64,000 nt of DNA from Rhizobium indicum (GTDB lineage Bacteria; Pseudomonadota; Alphaproteobacteria; Rhizobiales; Rhizobiaceae). The position numbers were made by a program, and so were the translations under genes. The stretch is taken from NCBI RefSeq assembly GCF_005862305.2, contig NZ_CP054021.1:62001-126000 (forward strand), read 5' to 3'. Position 1 is the stretch's first letter. Every line of letters starts with the position of its first letter. A model generated the notes under the pieces. The model ran no database searches. It was not told the origin of the DNA and saw only the letters and a program-made list of their open reading frames with translations. Of the stretch, positions 47,314 to 58,615 are shown one piece after another.

Positions 47314-48495
47314 ATGGAATTGATCGAGAAGCGGGTCGTCCTGCATTTCCCGGGCTTCGAGCCGCTTGACGGCGTTGCCCACAGGGCACGCTACGAGCGT
47401 TCGGCCAGGCAGAGTGCCGCCGTCTGGGGCTATGCGGTCGAGACGGGGCCAGTGGACGAGGGGAGCAATCCGGTCAGTTTCGAGGTCAGGACGGCTGAGA
47501 GGGTAGCGGCGCCCGAGGCAGGGACCGGTTCCCCCGGCTGGCAGACGAAGAGCCGGATCCATATGGTCGATCACGATAGGCTGGTGCGCCGGCTGCGCAG
47601 TGGCAACACGCTGAGCCAGATCATTGCAGGCTTCCGAAGCTGCGCCGAGATCATGCTGGAAGGCGGGATGCGGGGATATTTCCGCCATGCCTGGCGCTTC
47701 GGCCTGTTCTTCCTCTTCCCGTTCCTGCTGACGGCACTGGCGATCGCGCTGACGGTGCAGATCGCCATTCTGCCCTATGCTCTTAGCTTTTCGCCGTGGC
47801 ACATGCTCTGGAGCGGACCGCTGGCGCTCTGTTTCTTCATCTTCGCCTTCCTGCCGTTTTCCGAACGCTTCCATACGCTGCATCTCTTTGCCGATTGGGA
47901 AATGGCCGTCGCCCTCGGCCGCATGGACCGGACAGATTTCAACGACTGGCTGGAAGCCCAAGCCATTGCCGTGCGCAAGGCGCTTGAGGAAGAGGCGGAC
48001 GAATATGTGATCTCCTCGCACAGCATGGGATCGAGCGTCGCCGCCCATGTCATCGGCATATTGCTGGAAAGGGAGCCGCAGATATTCAGAGGAAAGCGCG
48101 TGGTGTTTGCCACACTCGGCAGCGCCATCCTGCAATGCGCGCTCATGTCATCGGCAACGCTGCTTCGCGCCCGCGTCGGGCTGATCGCCCGCTGTCCCGA
48201 GATTTCCTGGCTCGACGTACAGTGCCTGACGGATTCGATCAATTTCTACAAGGTGCCGGTCGTTGACGTATCCGGCCATGCGGATGCGCCTCAGGCAAAG
48301 ATGATCCTGATCCGCGTCAAGCAGATGCTGACGCGCGAGCACTATCGCAAGATCCGTAAGGACCAGTTGCGCGTTCACCGGCAATATGTGCTTGGGCCTG
48401 ATCTGCAGGCGCCCTTCGATTTCACGCTGCTGACATCCGGGCCGATGCCGGCCTCGGTCTTTGCCGATCCCGACGAAAAGAGAATGCCCGGCTGA
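47314..48495 (+). CDS. Membrane protein with lipase-like SHSMGS motif
   Basis: This 393-residue protein has an N-terminal region of about 120 residues and two or three transmembrane segments (about residues 127-180). Its C-terminal domain contains YVISSHSMGSSVAAHV near residue 235, a lipase-type nucleophile elbow (S-H-S-M-G rather than G-x-S-x-G). I recognise no exact family. Its ATG is well placed and its end overlaps the hairpin near the bolA gene. A membrane-bound hydrolase is the best guess. Confidence 0.72.
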   Translation: MELIEKRVVLHFPGFEPLDGVAHRARYERSARQSAAVWGYAVETGPVDEGSNPVSFEVRTAERVAAPEAGTGSPGWQTKSRIHMVDHDRLVRRLRSGNTLSQIIAGFRSCAEIMLEGGMRGYFRHAWRFGLFFLFPFLLTALAIALTVQIAILPYALSFSPWHMLWSGPLALCFFIFAFLPFSERFHTLHLFADWEMAVALGRMDRTDFNDWLEAQAIAVRKALEEEADEYVISSHSMGSSVAAHVIGILLEREPQIFRGKRVVFATLGSAILQCALMSSATLLRARVGLIARCPEISWLDVQCLTDSINFYKVPVVDVSGHADAPQAKMILIRVKQMLTREHYRKIRKDQLRVHRQYVLGPDLQAPFDFTLLTSGPMPASVFADPDEKRMPG

Positions 48496-48506
48496 GGGCC
48501 GGGCAT
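48484..48506. terminator. Hairpin over the end of the membrane-hydrolase gene
   Basis: Nine-base arms, ATGCCCGGC / GCCGGGCAT, with a five-base loop cover the stop codon. There is no strong T-run. It lies between convergent genes and may end both. Confidence 0.55.
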
Positions 48507-48529
48507 CGTCATCCGGATTGCGTCGGGCT

Positions 48530-48763
48530 CTATTCCGGCGCGGAGGTCTGCAGGGCCAAAGCGTGCAGCACGCCGCCCATATTGCCCTTCAGCGCCTCGT
48601 AGACCATCTGGTGCTGCTGCACACGGCTCTTGCCGCGGAAGACTTCTGCGACGACTTCGGCGGCGTAGTGATCGCCGTCGCCTGCCAGATCGCGGATCGT
48701 CACCTTGGCACCGGGAATCCCAGCCTTGATCATGTCTTCGATATCGCCGGGTTTCATGGCCAT
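48530..48763 (-). CDS. BolA-family protein
   Basis: This 77-residue protein has the BolA fold layout: MIKAGIPGAKVTIRDLAGDGDHYAAEVVAEVF, then SRVQQHQMVYEAL with the conserved His of the loop used for cluster or metal contact. BolA proteins work with CGFS glutaredoxins in iron-sulfur or iron regulation. The ATG at 48763 is used; the longer frame to 48970 is a shadow of purL. It is 19 bp downstream of purL and probably in its transcript. Confidence 0.92.
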   Translation of the reverse strand: MAMKPGDIEDMIKAGIPGAKVTIRDLAGDGDHYAAEVVAEVFRGKSRVQQHQMVYEALKGNMGGVLHALALQTSAPE

Positions 48764-48782
48764 GATCGTTACTCCTTGCGCA

Positions 48783-51059
<2,277 letters not shown>

Positions 51060-51277
51060 CTATGTAGGGACGGCGCGCGACAGGAAAATGCCCGCCGTCA
51101 ACAGAGGGCGGGCGACTTCTTCGGCCCGTTACGGGCGGCCGCTTCTCAGAGTCTGTTTGACAACTTGCTTTTGATTCTCGATCGATAGCAATGGGCAAGG
51201 CTCCGGCCTCAGCTTTTGTGTGCCGCTGATGTTTCCTATAGGAAACTTTTCTTCTTGGTTGATGGTATCGAGATACA

Positions 51278-53020
51278 ATGCCGGACATACAACAACAGGC
51301 AGACGAAAAGGTATTTTCCGGGCGCGCGCTTGTGGCTGGCTTCGCTACGGGGGCGATCGTATTCAGCGACACGGCCCTCAGCTTCTGGGGCGGCGTCGAC
51401 TCCCGGACCGGAGAAGTCATCGACCGCCACCATCCCCTGTCGACACACGTCCTGACAGGAAAGATTCTCGCCATCCCCGGCGGACGCGGCTCGTGTACGG
51501 GCAGCAGCGTGCTCATGGAGCTGATCATGAACGGGCACGCTCCCGCCGGCATCGTGGTCTCGCGCCAGGAGGAAATACTGTCGCTCGGAGTGATCGTCGC
51601 TGACGAAGTGTTCGGCCGATCGATCCCCGTTGTCCAGCTCTCCGAAGACGACTTCGCCGAGCTGCACTCTATCCCTGAAGTCACCCTCATCGGCGACAAG
51701 GTCATCGCGAGCCGGATCGAAACCGCCCCCGGTTTCGATGCCGCCGATCGCACCTATGGAAATTCGATAGCGCTGACATCGAGGGATCGGTCCGCTTTGA
51801 ACGGGGAAATGGGCAAGGCCGTGCAGGTGGCAATGAGGGCCACGACGCGCATGGCTGAAATTCAGGGAGCGACGGAACTTATCGATATCTCCCAGGTCCA
51901 TATCGACGGCTGCATCTACACCGGGCCGACCAGCCTGGAATTCGCGAAACGCATGCGGGACTGGGAGGGTAGGGTTGTCGTTCCAACGACCCTGAACTCG
52001 ATATCGGTGGACCAGATGCGTTGGCGGAAGCAGGGCGTGTCTCCCGGCGTCGCCGGACCCGCATCCGAATTGGGTGAGGCTTACGCCTCCATGGGAGCAC
52101 GAAAGACGTTCACCTGCGCGCCCTATCAGCTGTCGTCCGCACCCAGGCAGGGTGAGCAGGTGGCTTGGGCGGAGTCGAACGCCGTCGTATTCGCGAACAG
52201 CGTTTTGGGTGCTTGCACAGCCAAGTATCCTGACTACCTGGATCTGTGCATCGCCCTCACCGGGCGCGCGCCGCTGACCGGGCCGCATATCGCCGACAAC
52301 AGGCGCGCCAGCCTCGTAGTCAATGTGTCGGGCTTCGTGTCGCGGGATGACATGGTCTACCCCATTCTCGGCTACCACATCGGCAAGCTTGTCGGAGATG
52401 AAATTCCGGCCGTGATCGGTCTCGAGACGTGGAAGCCGAATCTGGACGACCTAAAGGCGTTCGGGGCGGGTTTTGCGACGACGTCAGGCTCTCCAATGTT
52501 CCATATCGTCGGTGTCACGCCGGAGGCCGACAGCCTTGGGAGCATTGTCGGAAGCAAGATCAAGGCGAGCTATGAAATCTGTCCCAAGGACGTCGTTGCG
52601 GACTGGAGGAAACTCAACGGCGGGTCGGTGGATGCCATCGAGTTCGTCGCACTGGGCAATCCCCATTTCTCTTTCGACGAATGCGAGCGGCTGGCCGCGC
52701 TCTGCGAAGGCCTGGCGAAACATCCTGACGTCAAGGTTCTGGTTACCTGCAACCGTGCGACGTTCGAAAGGGCTTCCGCTGCGAATCTCGTCGGCAAATT
52801 GTCGGACTTCGGCGTAGAATTCGTAACCGATGCGTGCTGGTGCACACTTGCGGAGCCTGTCATCCCAAAATCGGTCGATACAATTATCACCAATTCCGCG
52901 AAGTTCGCTCACTACGGTCCCGGATTGACGGGTAAGGCGCTTCGGTTTGGCAGTCTGGTGGACTGCGTCGCGGCGGCTTGTCAGGGCGAGTTGAAGCCTG
53001 TTCGTCCCACATGGGACTGA
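51278..53020 (+). CDS. Aconitase X (AcnX) enzyme, probable cis-3-hydroxy-L-proline dehydratase type
   Basis: This 580-residue protein has the small AcnX swivel domain at its N-terminus (about residues 1-135, including GGRGSCTGSSVLMELI) fused to the large AcnX catalytic domain (about residues 160-580). In many bacteria the two are separate polypeptides; the fused form corresponds to the type II AcnX enzymes shown to dehydrate cis-3-hydroxy-L-proline. The substrate here is inferred. It is divergent from purL and has no proline-metabolism gene next to it, so it looks like an accessory insertion in the pur neighbourhood. Confidence 0.82.
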   Translation: MPDIQQQADEKVFSGRALVAGFATGAIVFSDTALSFWGGVDSRTGEVIDRHHPLSTHVLTGKILAIPGGRGSCTGSSVLMELIMNGHAPAGIVVSRQEEILSLGVIVADEVFGRSIPVVQLSEDDFAELHSIPEVTLIGDKVIASRIETAPGFDAADRTYGNSIALTSRDRSALNGEMGKAVQVAMRATTRMAEIQGATELIDISQVHIDGCIYTGPTSLEFAKRMRDWEGRVVVPTTLNSISVDQMRWRKQGVSPGVAGPASELGEAYASMGARKTFTCAPYQLSSAPRQGEQVAWAESNAVVFANSVLGACTAKYPDYLDLCIALTGRAPLTGPHIADNRRASLVVNVSGFVSRDDMVYPILGYHIGKLVGDEIPAVIGLETWKPNLDDLKAFGAGFATTSGSPMFHIVGVTPEADSLGSIVGSKIKASYEICPKDVVADWRKLNGGSVDAIEFVALGNPHFSFDECERLAALCEGLAKHPDVKVLVTCNRATFERASAANLVGKLSDFGVEFVTDACWCTLAEPVIPKSVDTIITNSAKFAHYGPGLTGKALRFGSLVDCVAAACQGELKPVRPTWD

Positions 53021-53109
53021 ACGGTTTCCGCCTGCCGATGGTCGATCAGACGGCCGCAATGAGCAGTTCAATCATCCGTCGGCCAACCCCCTGAAATTGT
53101 CCAACGGAC

Positions 53110-53688
53110 TCAGAACTTGTAGCCGACCTGCAAGCCGGCGCGCGTCATGCCGTCGTTCGGCCCGTCGCAGAGATTGGCATGCGAGGAATGGGCGATCTGG
53201 GCCATGACATTCCAGTGGGCGTTGAAACGATAGCCGGTGCCCAGATATTCGTGGAAGAGGACGCGACAGCCGAGTTCCGGGCCGTCATCATCGCCCTCGA
53301 GATCGCCGGTATGGATGACGCCGCCGAAGCCGGCTTCGGCAAAAAGCTTCTCGTTGAAATCGACCGTCCAGGTGAAACCGGTGAAGAATTGGCTGGCCTC
53401 GCCTGACGTGCCGATCGAGGTGCCGAGATGCACGCGAGGGTGCAGCAGCTGTTGCTGCCAGCCGACCGCCGTGTCGTAGCCGAAGGGATCGAAGAGAGCG
53501 GTAATCTCCGGAAAGACACCGTCTTCCCTGGAATGGCCCGACTGCACCGAGGTCGAGACGCCGAACCGCAATTCATCGAATATCTGCTCGCCGGCATTTG
53601 CCGAGCCTGCCAGCAAGAGACCGGCTGCCCCTGCCACTGATGCTATACTCAAAAAACGCAACCCGATCCTTCCGAAGTCGACCCTCAT
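53110..53688 (-). CDS. PagL-like lipid A 3-O-deacylase / acyloxyacyl hydrolase family
   Basis: This 192-residue protein has a signal peptide (ending AGSANAG) and a beta-barrel-like mature domain of alternating hydrophobic strands, ending in Phe (GLQVGYKF). AHSSHANL contains the His-x-Ser pair typical of the PagL active site. PagL removes the 3-O acyl chain of lipid A in the outer membrane. The start at 53688 has AAAGGACAG upstream; the 53736 start does not. Confidence 0.82.
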   Translation of the reverse strand: MRVDFGRIGLRFLSIASVAGAAGLLLAGSANAGEQIFDELRFGVSTSVQSGHSREDGVFPEITALFDPFGYDTAVGWQQQLLHPRVHLGTSIGTSGEASQFFTGFTWTVDFNEKLFAEAGFGGVIHTGDLEGDDDGPELGCRVLFHEYLGTGYRFNAHWNVMAQIAHSSHANLCDGPNDGMTRAGLQVGYKF

Positions 53689-53810
53689 TTGCTGTCCTTT
53701 GATTCTCATCAGGCGGGAACAACAAAGAGGTAACACGGAGGTTGAGTCGCTGAAGCGCTCCGAATAGGCTCCGGCGTTTTTTCCGATTTATGACGTGTAT
53801 TTGCAATATC

Positions 53811-55229
53811 TCATATTTCGCCGTCATAGGCGGAGCCGCCATTTTCCAACAGCCGGCGCAGGATCATCAGCCCCGAGGTCAGTTCCTGCCCCGTCTTCGG
53901 CGAAGACAAACCGATGCGAACGCGGTGATAGGCTTTCTCGCCGCGGGCCGCCTTGAACTCGTCCTCATCGTCGACGAGCACACCGTCGCGGTAGGCGGCG
54001 TTCTTGAAGGTGCCTGACATCCAGGGCTCCGGCAGTTTCAGCCAGAGGAAGGGCGCGTGGAGGTGCGATTCGAAATCGAAACCCTGCAAATGCTCGCGGG
54101 CGAGCTGGACGCGCCGGGAAAGTTCTCTGACGCTCGCTTTGCGGATCTCGTGCGCTGTGCCGCTTTCGACGAGGCGCGCACAGGTCTCCGCCAGGATGAA
54201 GGGCAGGCCGCCGGTGATCATCTTGTGCGTCACCCTGATGCGCTGGGCAAAATGCGGCGGGCAGGCGACCCAGCCGCCGCGCACGCCGGCGGCAACCGAT
54301 TTCGACAGGCCGTTGACGAGGAAGGTGCGGTCGGGAGCGATCGAGGCGAGCAGCGGCGTATCGTCGTCGGCCATGCCGCCGTAGAGGTCGTCCTCGATCA
54401 GCCAGACACTGTGTTTCCGGGCAATTGCCGCGATTGCCGCGCGCCGCTCATAGGGCATGATCGCCAGTGTCGGATTGTGGACGGTCGGCATCAGGAAGGC
54501 GATCTTCGGATGCTGCTGCTGGCAGAGCCGCTCGAAATCCTCGGGGATCATGCCAAGCTTGTCGGAATCGACCGTCAGTGTGCGGCGGCCGAGAAGGCGG
54601 GCGCTGCGGCTGACCTGGGTGTAGGTGAGATCCTCGAAGACGATCTTGTCACCCGGCGCCGAGACGGCGGCGATAACGGCGATCGCCGCCGCATGGGCGC
54701 CGAGCGTCGGCACGATGTTTTCAACCTCCGGCGTCCAGCCGCTGCGGGCAAGCCACAGGCGGCCGGCCTCGAACCAGTTCTGCGGGAAACTCCGTGAATA
54801 GGAGGAGATTTCGGAAAGATGCTGCTCGCCGATCTCCGCGAGGATACCCGCTATGACCTTACCCTGGCCGAGATCGGGCGCGGCTGTCGTGTCAAAACGG
54901 ATCTTGTTCGCCGGCGCATCCTGGATGCGGGTGCCGCCGAGCGAGACGGTCAGCGGATCGATCTGTTCCCCGGGCGGCGTCTCGGAGCGGTTTAGCACAT
55001 AGGTGCCGCGCCCCACTTCGCCCGCGACCAGGCCGCGCTCATGCACCAGCGCATAGGCGCGGCCGATCGTGCCGATCGTCACGCCGATATCGTAGGCAAG
55101 GTTGCGCTGCGGCGGCAGCTTGCTGCCGGCGGGCAGGGCTCCGCTAGATATGGCGGATTCGATGCTGTCGGCGAGCCGGAGATAGACCGGCCCGGAACCG
55201 CGGGAAATATCGGGAAGCCAATTTGTCAT
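53811..55229 (-). CDS. MocR-type regulator (GntR HTH + aminotransferase domain)
   Basis: This 472-residue protein has a GntR winged helix (about residues 1-80: VYLRLADSIESAISSGALPAGSKLPPQRNLA) joined to a fold-type I PLP-aminotransferase-like domain. The catalytic-type Lys lies in VNGLSKSVAAGVRGGW. MocR proteins sense vitamin B6 or amino-acid metabolites through PLP. The ATG at 55229 is used; the longer frame to 55451 runs through the divergent gene. A DUF1127 gene is divergent 81 bp away, with direct repeats in between. Confidence 0.93.
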   Translation of the reverse strand: MTNWLPDISRGSGPVYLRLADSIESAISSGALPAGSKLPPQRNLAYDIGVTIGTIGRAYALVHERGLVAGEVGRGTYVLNRSETPPGEQIDPLTVSLGGTRIQDAPANKIRFDTTAAPDLGQGKVIAGILAEIGEQHLSEISSYSRSFPQNWFEAGRLWLARSGWTPEVENIVPTLGAHAAAIAVIAAVSAPGDKIVFEDLTYTQVSRSARLLGRRTLTVDSDKLGMIPEDFERLCQQQHPKIAFLMPTVHNPTLAIMPYERRAAIAAIARKHSVWLIEDDLYGGMADDDTPLLASIAPDRTFLVNGLSKSVAAGVRGGWVACPPHFAQRIRVTHKMITGGLPFILAETCARLVESGTAHEIRKASVRELSRRVQLAREHLQGFDFESHLHAPFLWLKLPEPWMSGTFKNAAYRDGVLVDDEDEFKAARGEKAYHRVRIGLSSPKTGQELTSGLMILRRLLENGGSAYDGEI

Positions 55230-55233
55230 GGTG

Positions 55234-55260
55234 ACAATTGTATATATTGGCACATTGTAC
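55234..55260. promoter_or_regulatory. Candidate MocR operator, direct repeats of ATTGTA
   Basis: ACAATTGTA (55234-55242) and ACATTGTAC (55252-55260) carry ATTGTA 17 bases apart, in the short divergent region between the MocR gene and the DUF1127 gene. MocR regulators usually bind direct repeats. Confidence 0.5.
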
Positions 55261-55310
55261 CCGTCAAGCGTATGAGTCAATTCCAACGGCAAACCGAGAG
55301 GATTCCTGGA

Positions 55311-55568
55311 ATGTCTGCGTTGCCTGAGATCAAAATGCCGATTGTACCGATTGTCTCTTACGAGGACAGGAGGCAGATCATCCTCCCCGCCGCTCCCGCT
55401 GGGGTGACGACGCGCCTGGGCCGGATCTGGGCCTCCATTCTCCTCTGGCATCAGAAGCGGGAAGGCCGGCGCGCGCTGAGGGGCCTGACGGCGACCGAGC
55501 TCAAGGATATCGGAGTGTCACAGTCCGACGCGGCCCGCGAAGTCAGCAAGTCGTTCTTTTGGGACTGA
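55311..55568 (+). CDS. DUF1127 (YjiS-like) small protein
   Basis: This 85-residue protein has an arginine-rich C-terminal half: HQKREGRRALRGLTATELKDIGVSQSDAAREV, the DUF1127 signature. Small DUF1127 proteins in rhizobia and Agrobacterium have been linked to RNA turnover and phosphate or carbon metabolism. The ATG at 55311 has AGAGGA nine bases upstream; 55272 has none. It is divergent from the MocR regulator and is probably its target. Confidence 0.87.
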   Translation: MSALPEIKMPIVPIVSYEDRRQIILPAAPAGVTTRLGRIWASILLWHQKREGRRALRGLTATELKDIGVSQSDAAREVSKSFFWD

Positions 55569-55596
55569 AACGTGCCTTCGGAACTGACCGGGTCGA

Positions 55597-55989
55597 TCAG
55601 CTGCAGGCCTTGTTGCCTGCCGACCAGCGATTGACGTCGGTGGTGATACGGCCGGCGACGGGCTCCTGCATCATCGGCCCGAAGGCCTGCAGGCGCGACG
55701 GGCTTCCCTCGGCCTGAACGACGAGCAGCGGCCGGCTTTCCGGGCTGCCCTTGTGGACCACCAGGATCCGCGGCCGGCCGGAGAAGGAATTGAGCTCCGG
55801 CGCGAGCTTGTAAGCAGCAAAGGCCGGATCACCCGATTTGAACCAGCAGGCATTGGCGCCGAGCGCCACGCGTTCCATCGTCGGCAGTGCGCCACGGTTC
55901 GGGCCTGCCGTCGGCGCCGGCGTCTGGCAGGCTGCGAGCATGGCTACGAGAGCGGTCAACAGGGCGGCGTTTGCGAGGCGAAGGCGCAT
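55597..55989 (-). CDS. Putative lipoprotein
   Basis: This 130-residue protein has a lipoprotein signal peptide ending in LVAMLAAC, so Cys about residue 21 would be acylated. The mature part has two further Cys (NACWFKSG and NKACS) that may pair. The ATG at 55989 starts the signal sequence; the frame to 56043 adds residues of no clear meaning. The function is unknown. It is downstream of purQ on the same strand. Confidence 0.78.
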   Translation of the reverse strand: MRLRLANAALLTALVAMLAACQTPAPTAGPNRGALPTMERVALGANACWFKSGDPAFAAYKLAPELNSFSGRPRILVVHKGSPESRPLLVVQAEGSPSRLQAFGPMMQEPVAGRITTDVNRWSAGNKACS

Positions 55990-56076
55990 CAATCTTGCTC
56001 CAGATCCGGACGGAAGGATTTTCGGGTGCATGCCGTTGCCCAAGACCGCCGCGCGGTTTTGGACGACGTGCAGGGC

Positions 56077-56748
56077 TCAGGCGGCGATGACGTCGAGCGC
56101 CGAGGCAAAGAGGCCGCGGCCGTCCGAACCGCCATGGGCGGCCTCGATCAGGTTCTCGGGATGCGGCATCATGCCGAGCACGTTGCCCTTTTCGTTCATG
56201 ACGGCGGCGATATCATTGATCGAGCCGTTCGGGTTGGTGCCCTCGGCATAACGGAACACCACCTGGCCATTGCCTTCGATCGCAGCCAGCGTCGCTTCGT
56301 CGGCGAAATAATTGCCGTCATGATGGGCGACCGGGCAACGGATGACCTGGCCCTGCGCATAAGCGCGGGTGAAATCCGTCTCGGCATTGACGACTTCGAG
56401 CTTGATCTCGCGGCAGACGAATTTCAGCGAGGAATTGCGCATCAGCGCGCCGGGCAGCAGGCCGGCCTCGACGAGGATCTGGAAGCCGTTGCAGACGCCC
56501 AGGACTTTCACGCCCTTTGCAGCCTTGTCGATAATCGCTTGCATGACTGGCATGCGGGCGGCGATCGCGCCGCAGCGCAGATAGTCGCCATAGGAAAAGC
56601 CGCCGGGAATGACGATCAGGTCGACATCGGGGATCTCGGTTTCCGTCTGCCAGATCGTCACCGGCGGCTGGCCGGAGATCTTGGTCAAGGCGGCGATCAT
56701 GTCGCGGTCGCGATTGAGGCCCGGAAGTTGAACGACGGCTGATTTCAT
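56077..56748 (-). CDS. purQ: Phosphoribosylformylglycinamidine synthase I, glutaminase subunit
   Basis: PurQ supplies ammonia from glutamine to PurL. The 223-residue class I amidotransferase has the nucleophile motif GVCNGFQIL (Cys) and the catalytic His-x-Glu in GMMPHPENL near the C-terminus. The ATG at 56748 starts [10 protein letters not shown]; the longer frame overlaps the preceding gene. Its start overlaps the kptA stop by four bases. Confidence 0.97.
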   Translation of the reverse strand: MKSAVVQLPGLNRDRDMIAALTKISGQPPVTIWQTETEIPDVDLIVIPGGFSYGDYLRCGAIAARMPVMQAIIDKAAKGVKVLGVCNGFQILVEAGLLPGALMRNSSLKFVCREIKLEVVNAETDFTRAYAQGQVIRCPVAHHDGNYFADEATLAAIEGNGQVVFRYAEGTNPNGSINDIAAVMNEKGNVLGMMPHPENLIEAAHGGSDGRGLFASALDVIAA

Positions 56749-57299
56749 GGGGTCCCTGCGTTTCGCGAAAGATATTGAACTGGAACGCTTTCGGCGAGCC
56801 ATACTCCATTGTCGGAGACAAAGAAAGAATGACCCTTTGAAAACATGCGGGCCGCGTCTACACGTAGGATGAGATGTTCACCCTTGCGGCGCATTGCGAC
56901 GATTTTCGCCGTTTCGACATCTGCTGACAGATGAACGTGGTGCCGTTTCATCTTCTTCAGGCCTTCGCGCTCGATCGACTGCCAGTTCGTCAGAGACGTG
57001 CCATGAAAAAGAGCGGCGGGCGGTTCAATCTGGCTCAATGCCAGATCGACGTCGACGCTATGACCTTGGTTTGCGCGAATTCTACTATCGGCGAGCGTGA
57101 AGCGCTTCTTTGGATTGTTTTCGACAATCTCGATGATCTCGGCGCGTGAAACGTCGTATTTCGACGCCAACGCTTTTTCGAGTTCATCGAACGACACCCA
57201 ACCTTCGCTATCCAGCGTCAAGCCTGCAGATTCCGGCGCATGACGCAAAACATAGCTCATATATTTCGAGACTTCCGTCTCCAGCTTTGCTTTCATCAT
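56745..57299 (-). CDS. kptA: RNA 2'-phosphotransferase, KptA/Tpt1 family
   Basis: KptA/Tpt1 removes an internal 2'-phosphate from RNA, using NAD+ and releasing ADP-ribose 1'',2''-cyclic phosphate. In eukaryotes this finishes tRNA splicing; in bacteria the role is unclear. The 184-residue protein has the conserved [12 protein letters not shown] (R19, H20), [10 protein letters not shown] (R75, H80), FHGTS (H99-T101) and RHHVHLS, so the active-site Arg-His-Arg-Arg set looks intact. It lies between purS and purQ with a four-base overlap with purQ, and appears lower in GC than either neighbour. Confidence 0.9.
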   Translation of the reverse strand: MMKAKLETEVSKYMSYVLRHAPESAGLTLDSEGWVSFDELEKALASKYDVSRAEIIEIVENNPKKRFTLADSRIRANQGHSVDVDLALSQIEPPAALFHGTSLTNWQSIEREGLKKMKRHHVHLSADVETAKIVAMRRKGEHLILRVDAARMFSKGHSFFVSDNGVWLAESVPVQYLSRNAGTP

Positions 57300-57343
57300 G
57301 ACGCCAAATCCTCAAAGTCCGCCAGACGACGGGTCTGTGATCA

Positions 57344-57586
57344 TCAGTCGATCGCGATTGCGTAGTTCTCGATCACCGTATTGGCGAGCAGTTTTTCGCA
57401 CATGGCCTTGAGGTCGGCCTCAGCCTTGCCCTTGTCGGCGCCTTCCAGCTCCAGGTCGAAGACCTTGCCCTGTCTTATATGGCCGACGCCCGAGAAGCCG
57501 AGGGCGCCAAGCGCACCCTCGATAGCCTTGCCCTGCGGATCGAGAACGCCGTTTTTCAGCGTGACGGTGACACGAGCCTTGATCAC
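57344..57586 (-). CDS. purS: Phosphoribosylformylglycinamidine synthase subunit PurS
   Basis: This 80-residue protein matches PurS in length and motifs: VTLKNGVLDPQGKAIEGALGALGFSGV at the start. PurS forms a dimer that bridges PurL and PurQ. It lies 15 bp downstream of purC and 44 bp upstream of kptA. Confidence 0.95.
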   Translation of the reverse strand: MIKARVTVTLKNGVLDPQGKAIEGALGALGFSGVGHIRQGKVFDLELEGADKGKAEADLKAMCEKLLANTVIENYAIAID

Positions 57587-57601
57587 TTTGTCTTTCCTGC
57601 C

Positions 57602-58366
57602 TTACTTGACGAGAACCGGGCCGGTGCCGCGCACGGGCTCGTTTTCATTGATGATGCCGAGACGGCGCGCAACTTCGGAATAGGCTTCGAGCAATCCGCC
57701 GAGGTCACGGCGGAAGCGGTCCTTGTCCATTTTCTCGTGAGTTTCGATATCCCAGAGCCGGCAGCTGTCCGGCGAGATTTCGTCGGCGAGGATGATGCGC
57801 ATCATATCGCCTTCGAAGAGGCGGCCGCATTCGATCTTGAAATCGACGAGCTGGATGCCGACGCCGAGGAAGAGGCCGGTCATGAAGTCGTTGACGCGAA
57901 TGGCAAGCGCCATGATGTCATCGAGTTCGGCGGGGTTTGCCCAGCCGAAGGCGGTGATGTGCTCTTCGGAGACCATCGGATCGTCGAGCGCGTCGGACTT
58001 GTAGTAGAATTCGATGATCGAGCGCGGCAGCACGACGCCTTCGTCGATGCCGAGGCGCTTGGCGAGAGAACCGGCCGCGACATTGCGCACGACGATCTCC
58101 AGCGGGATCATCTCTACTTCCTTGATCAACTGCTCGCGCATGTTGAGCCGGCGGATGAAATGAGTGGGGATGCCGATCTTGTTCAGATGGCTGAAGATAT
58201 ATTCGGAGATGCGGTTGTTGAGGACGCCCTTGCCATCGATGACTTCGTGTTTCTTCTTGTTGAAGGCAGTGGCATCGTCCTTGAAGAACTGGATCAAAGT
58301 GCCCGGTTCCGGGCCCTCATACAGAATCTTTGCCTTGCCCTCGTAGATACGGCGGCGACGGTTCAT
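57602..58366 (-). CDS. purC: SAICAR synthase
   Basis: PurC joins aspartate to CAIR in purine synthesis. The 254-residue protein has [11 protein letters not shown] at the start, the ATP-site [11 protein letters not shown], and [14 protein letters not shown] with SPDSCRLWD. An in-frame ATG three codons upstream (58375) is an alternative; the family usually begins [11 protein letters not shown]. It heads a purC-purS-kptA-purQ run. Confidence 0.96.
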   Translation of the reverse strand: MNRRRRIYEGKAKILYEGPEPGTLIQFFKDDATAFNKKKHEVIDGKGVLNNRISEYIFSHLNKIGIPTHFIRRLNMREQLIKEVEMIPLEIVVRNVAAGSLAKRLGIDEGVVLPRSIIEFYYKSDALDDPMVSEEHITAFGWANPAELDDIMALAIRVNDFMTGLFLGVGIQLVDFKIECGRLFEGDMMRIILADEISPDSCRLWDIETHEKMDKDRFRRDLGGLLEAYSEVARRLGIINENEPVRGTGPVLVK

Positions 58367-58615
58367 CGTGGTCATTCTCTATTGTTGGCGCTCTTGGGAT
58401 AGCGCGAGTGGATCGATCTCGTGGCGTCCCCTTAAAGGAAAAGAGAGGGTTTCACAATCCGCCTGTCGCTCCTTCCCTGGTTTCCGGATTTCGCGGCCCG
58501 GTTTCCGATTTTACGGAATACCGCCAAGAGAATCGAATGAATTCGCAAGACGAGTTTAGCGCTTTTTCCTCTACGGTGGAATGAAGGCGAAATGGCGAGC
58601 CGCTTATGCAGGTTT

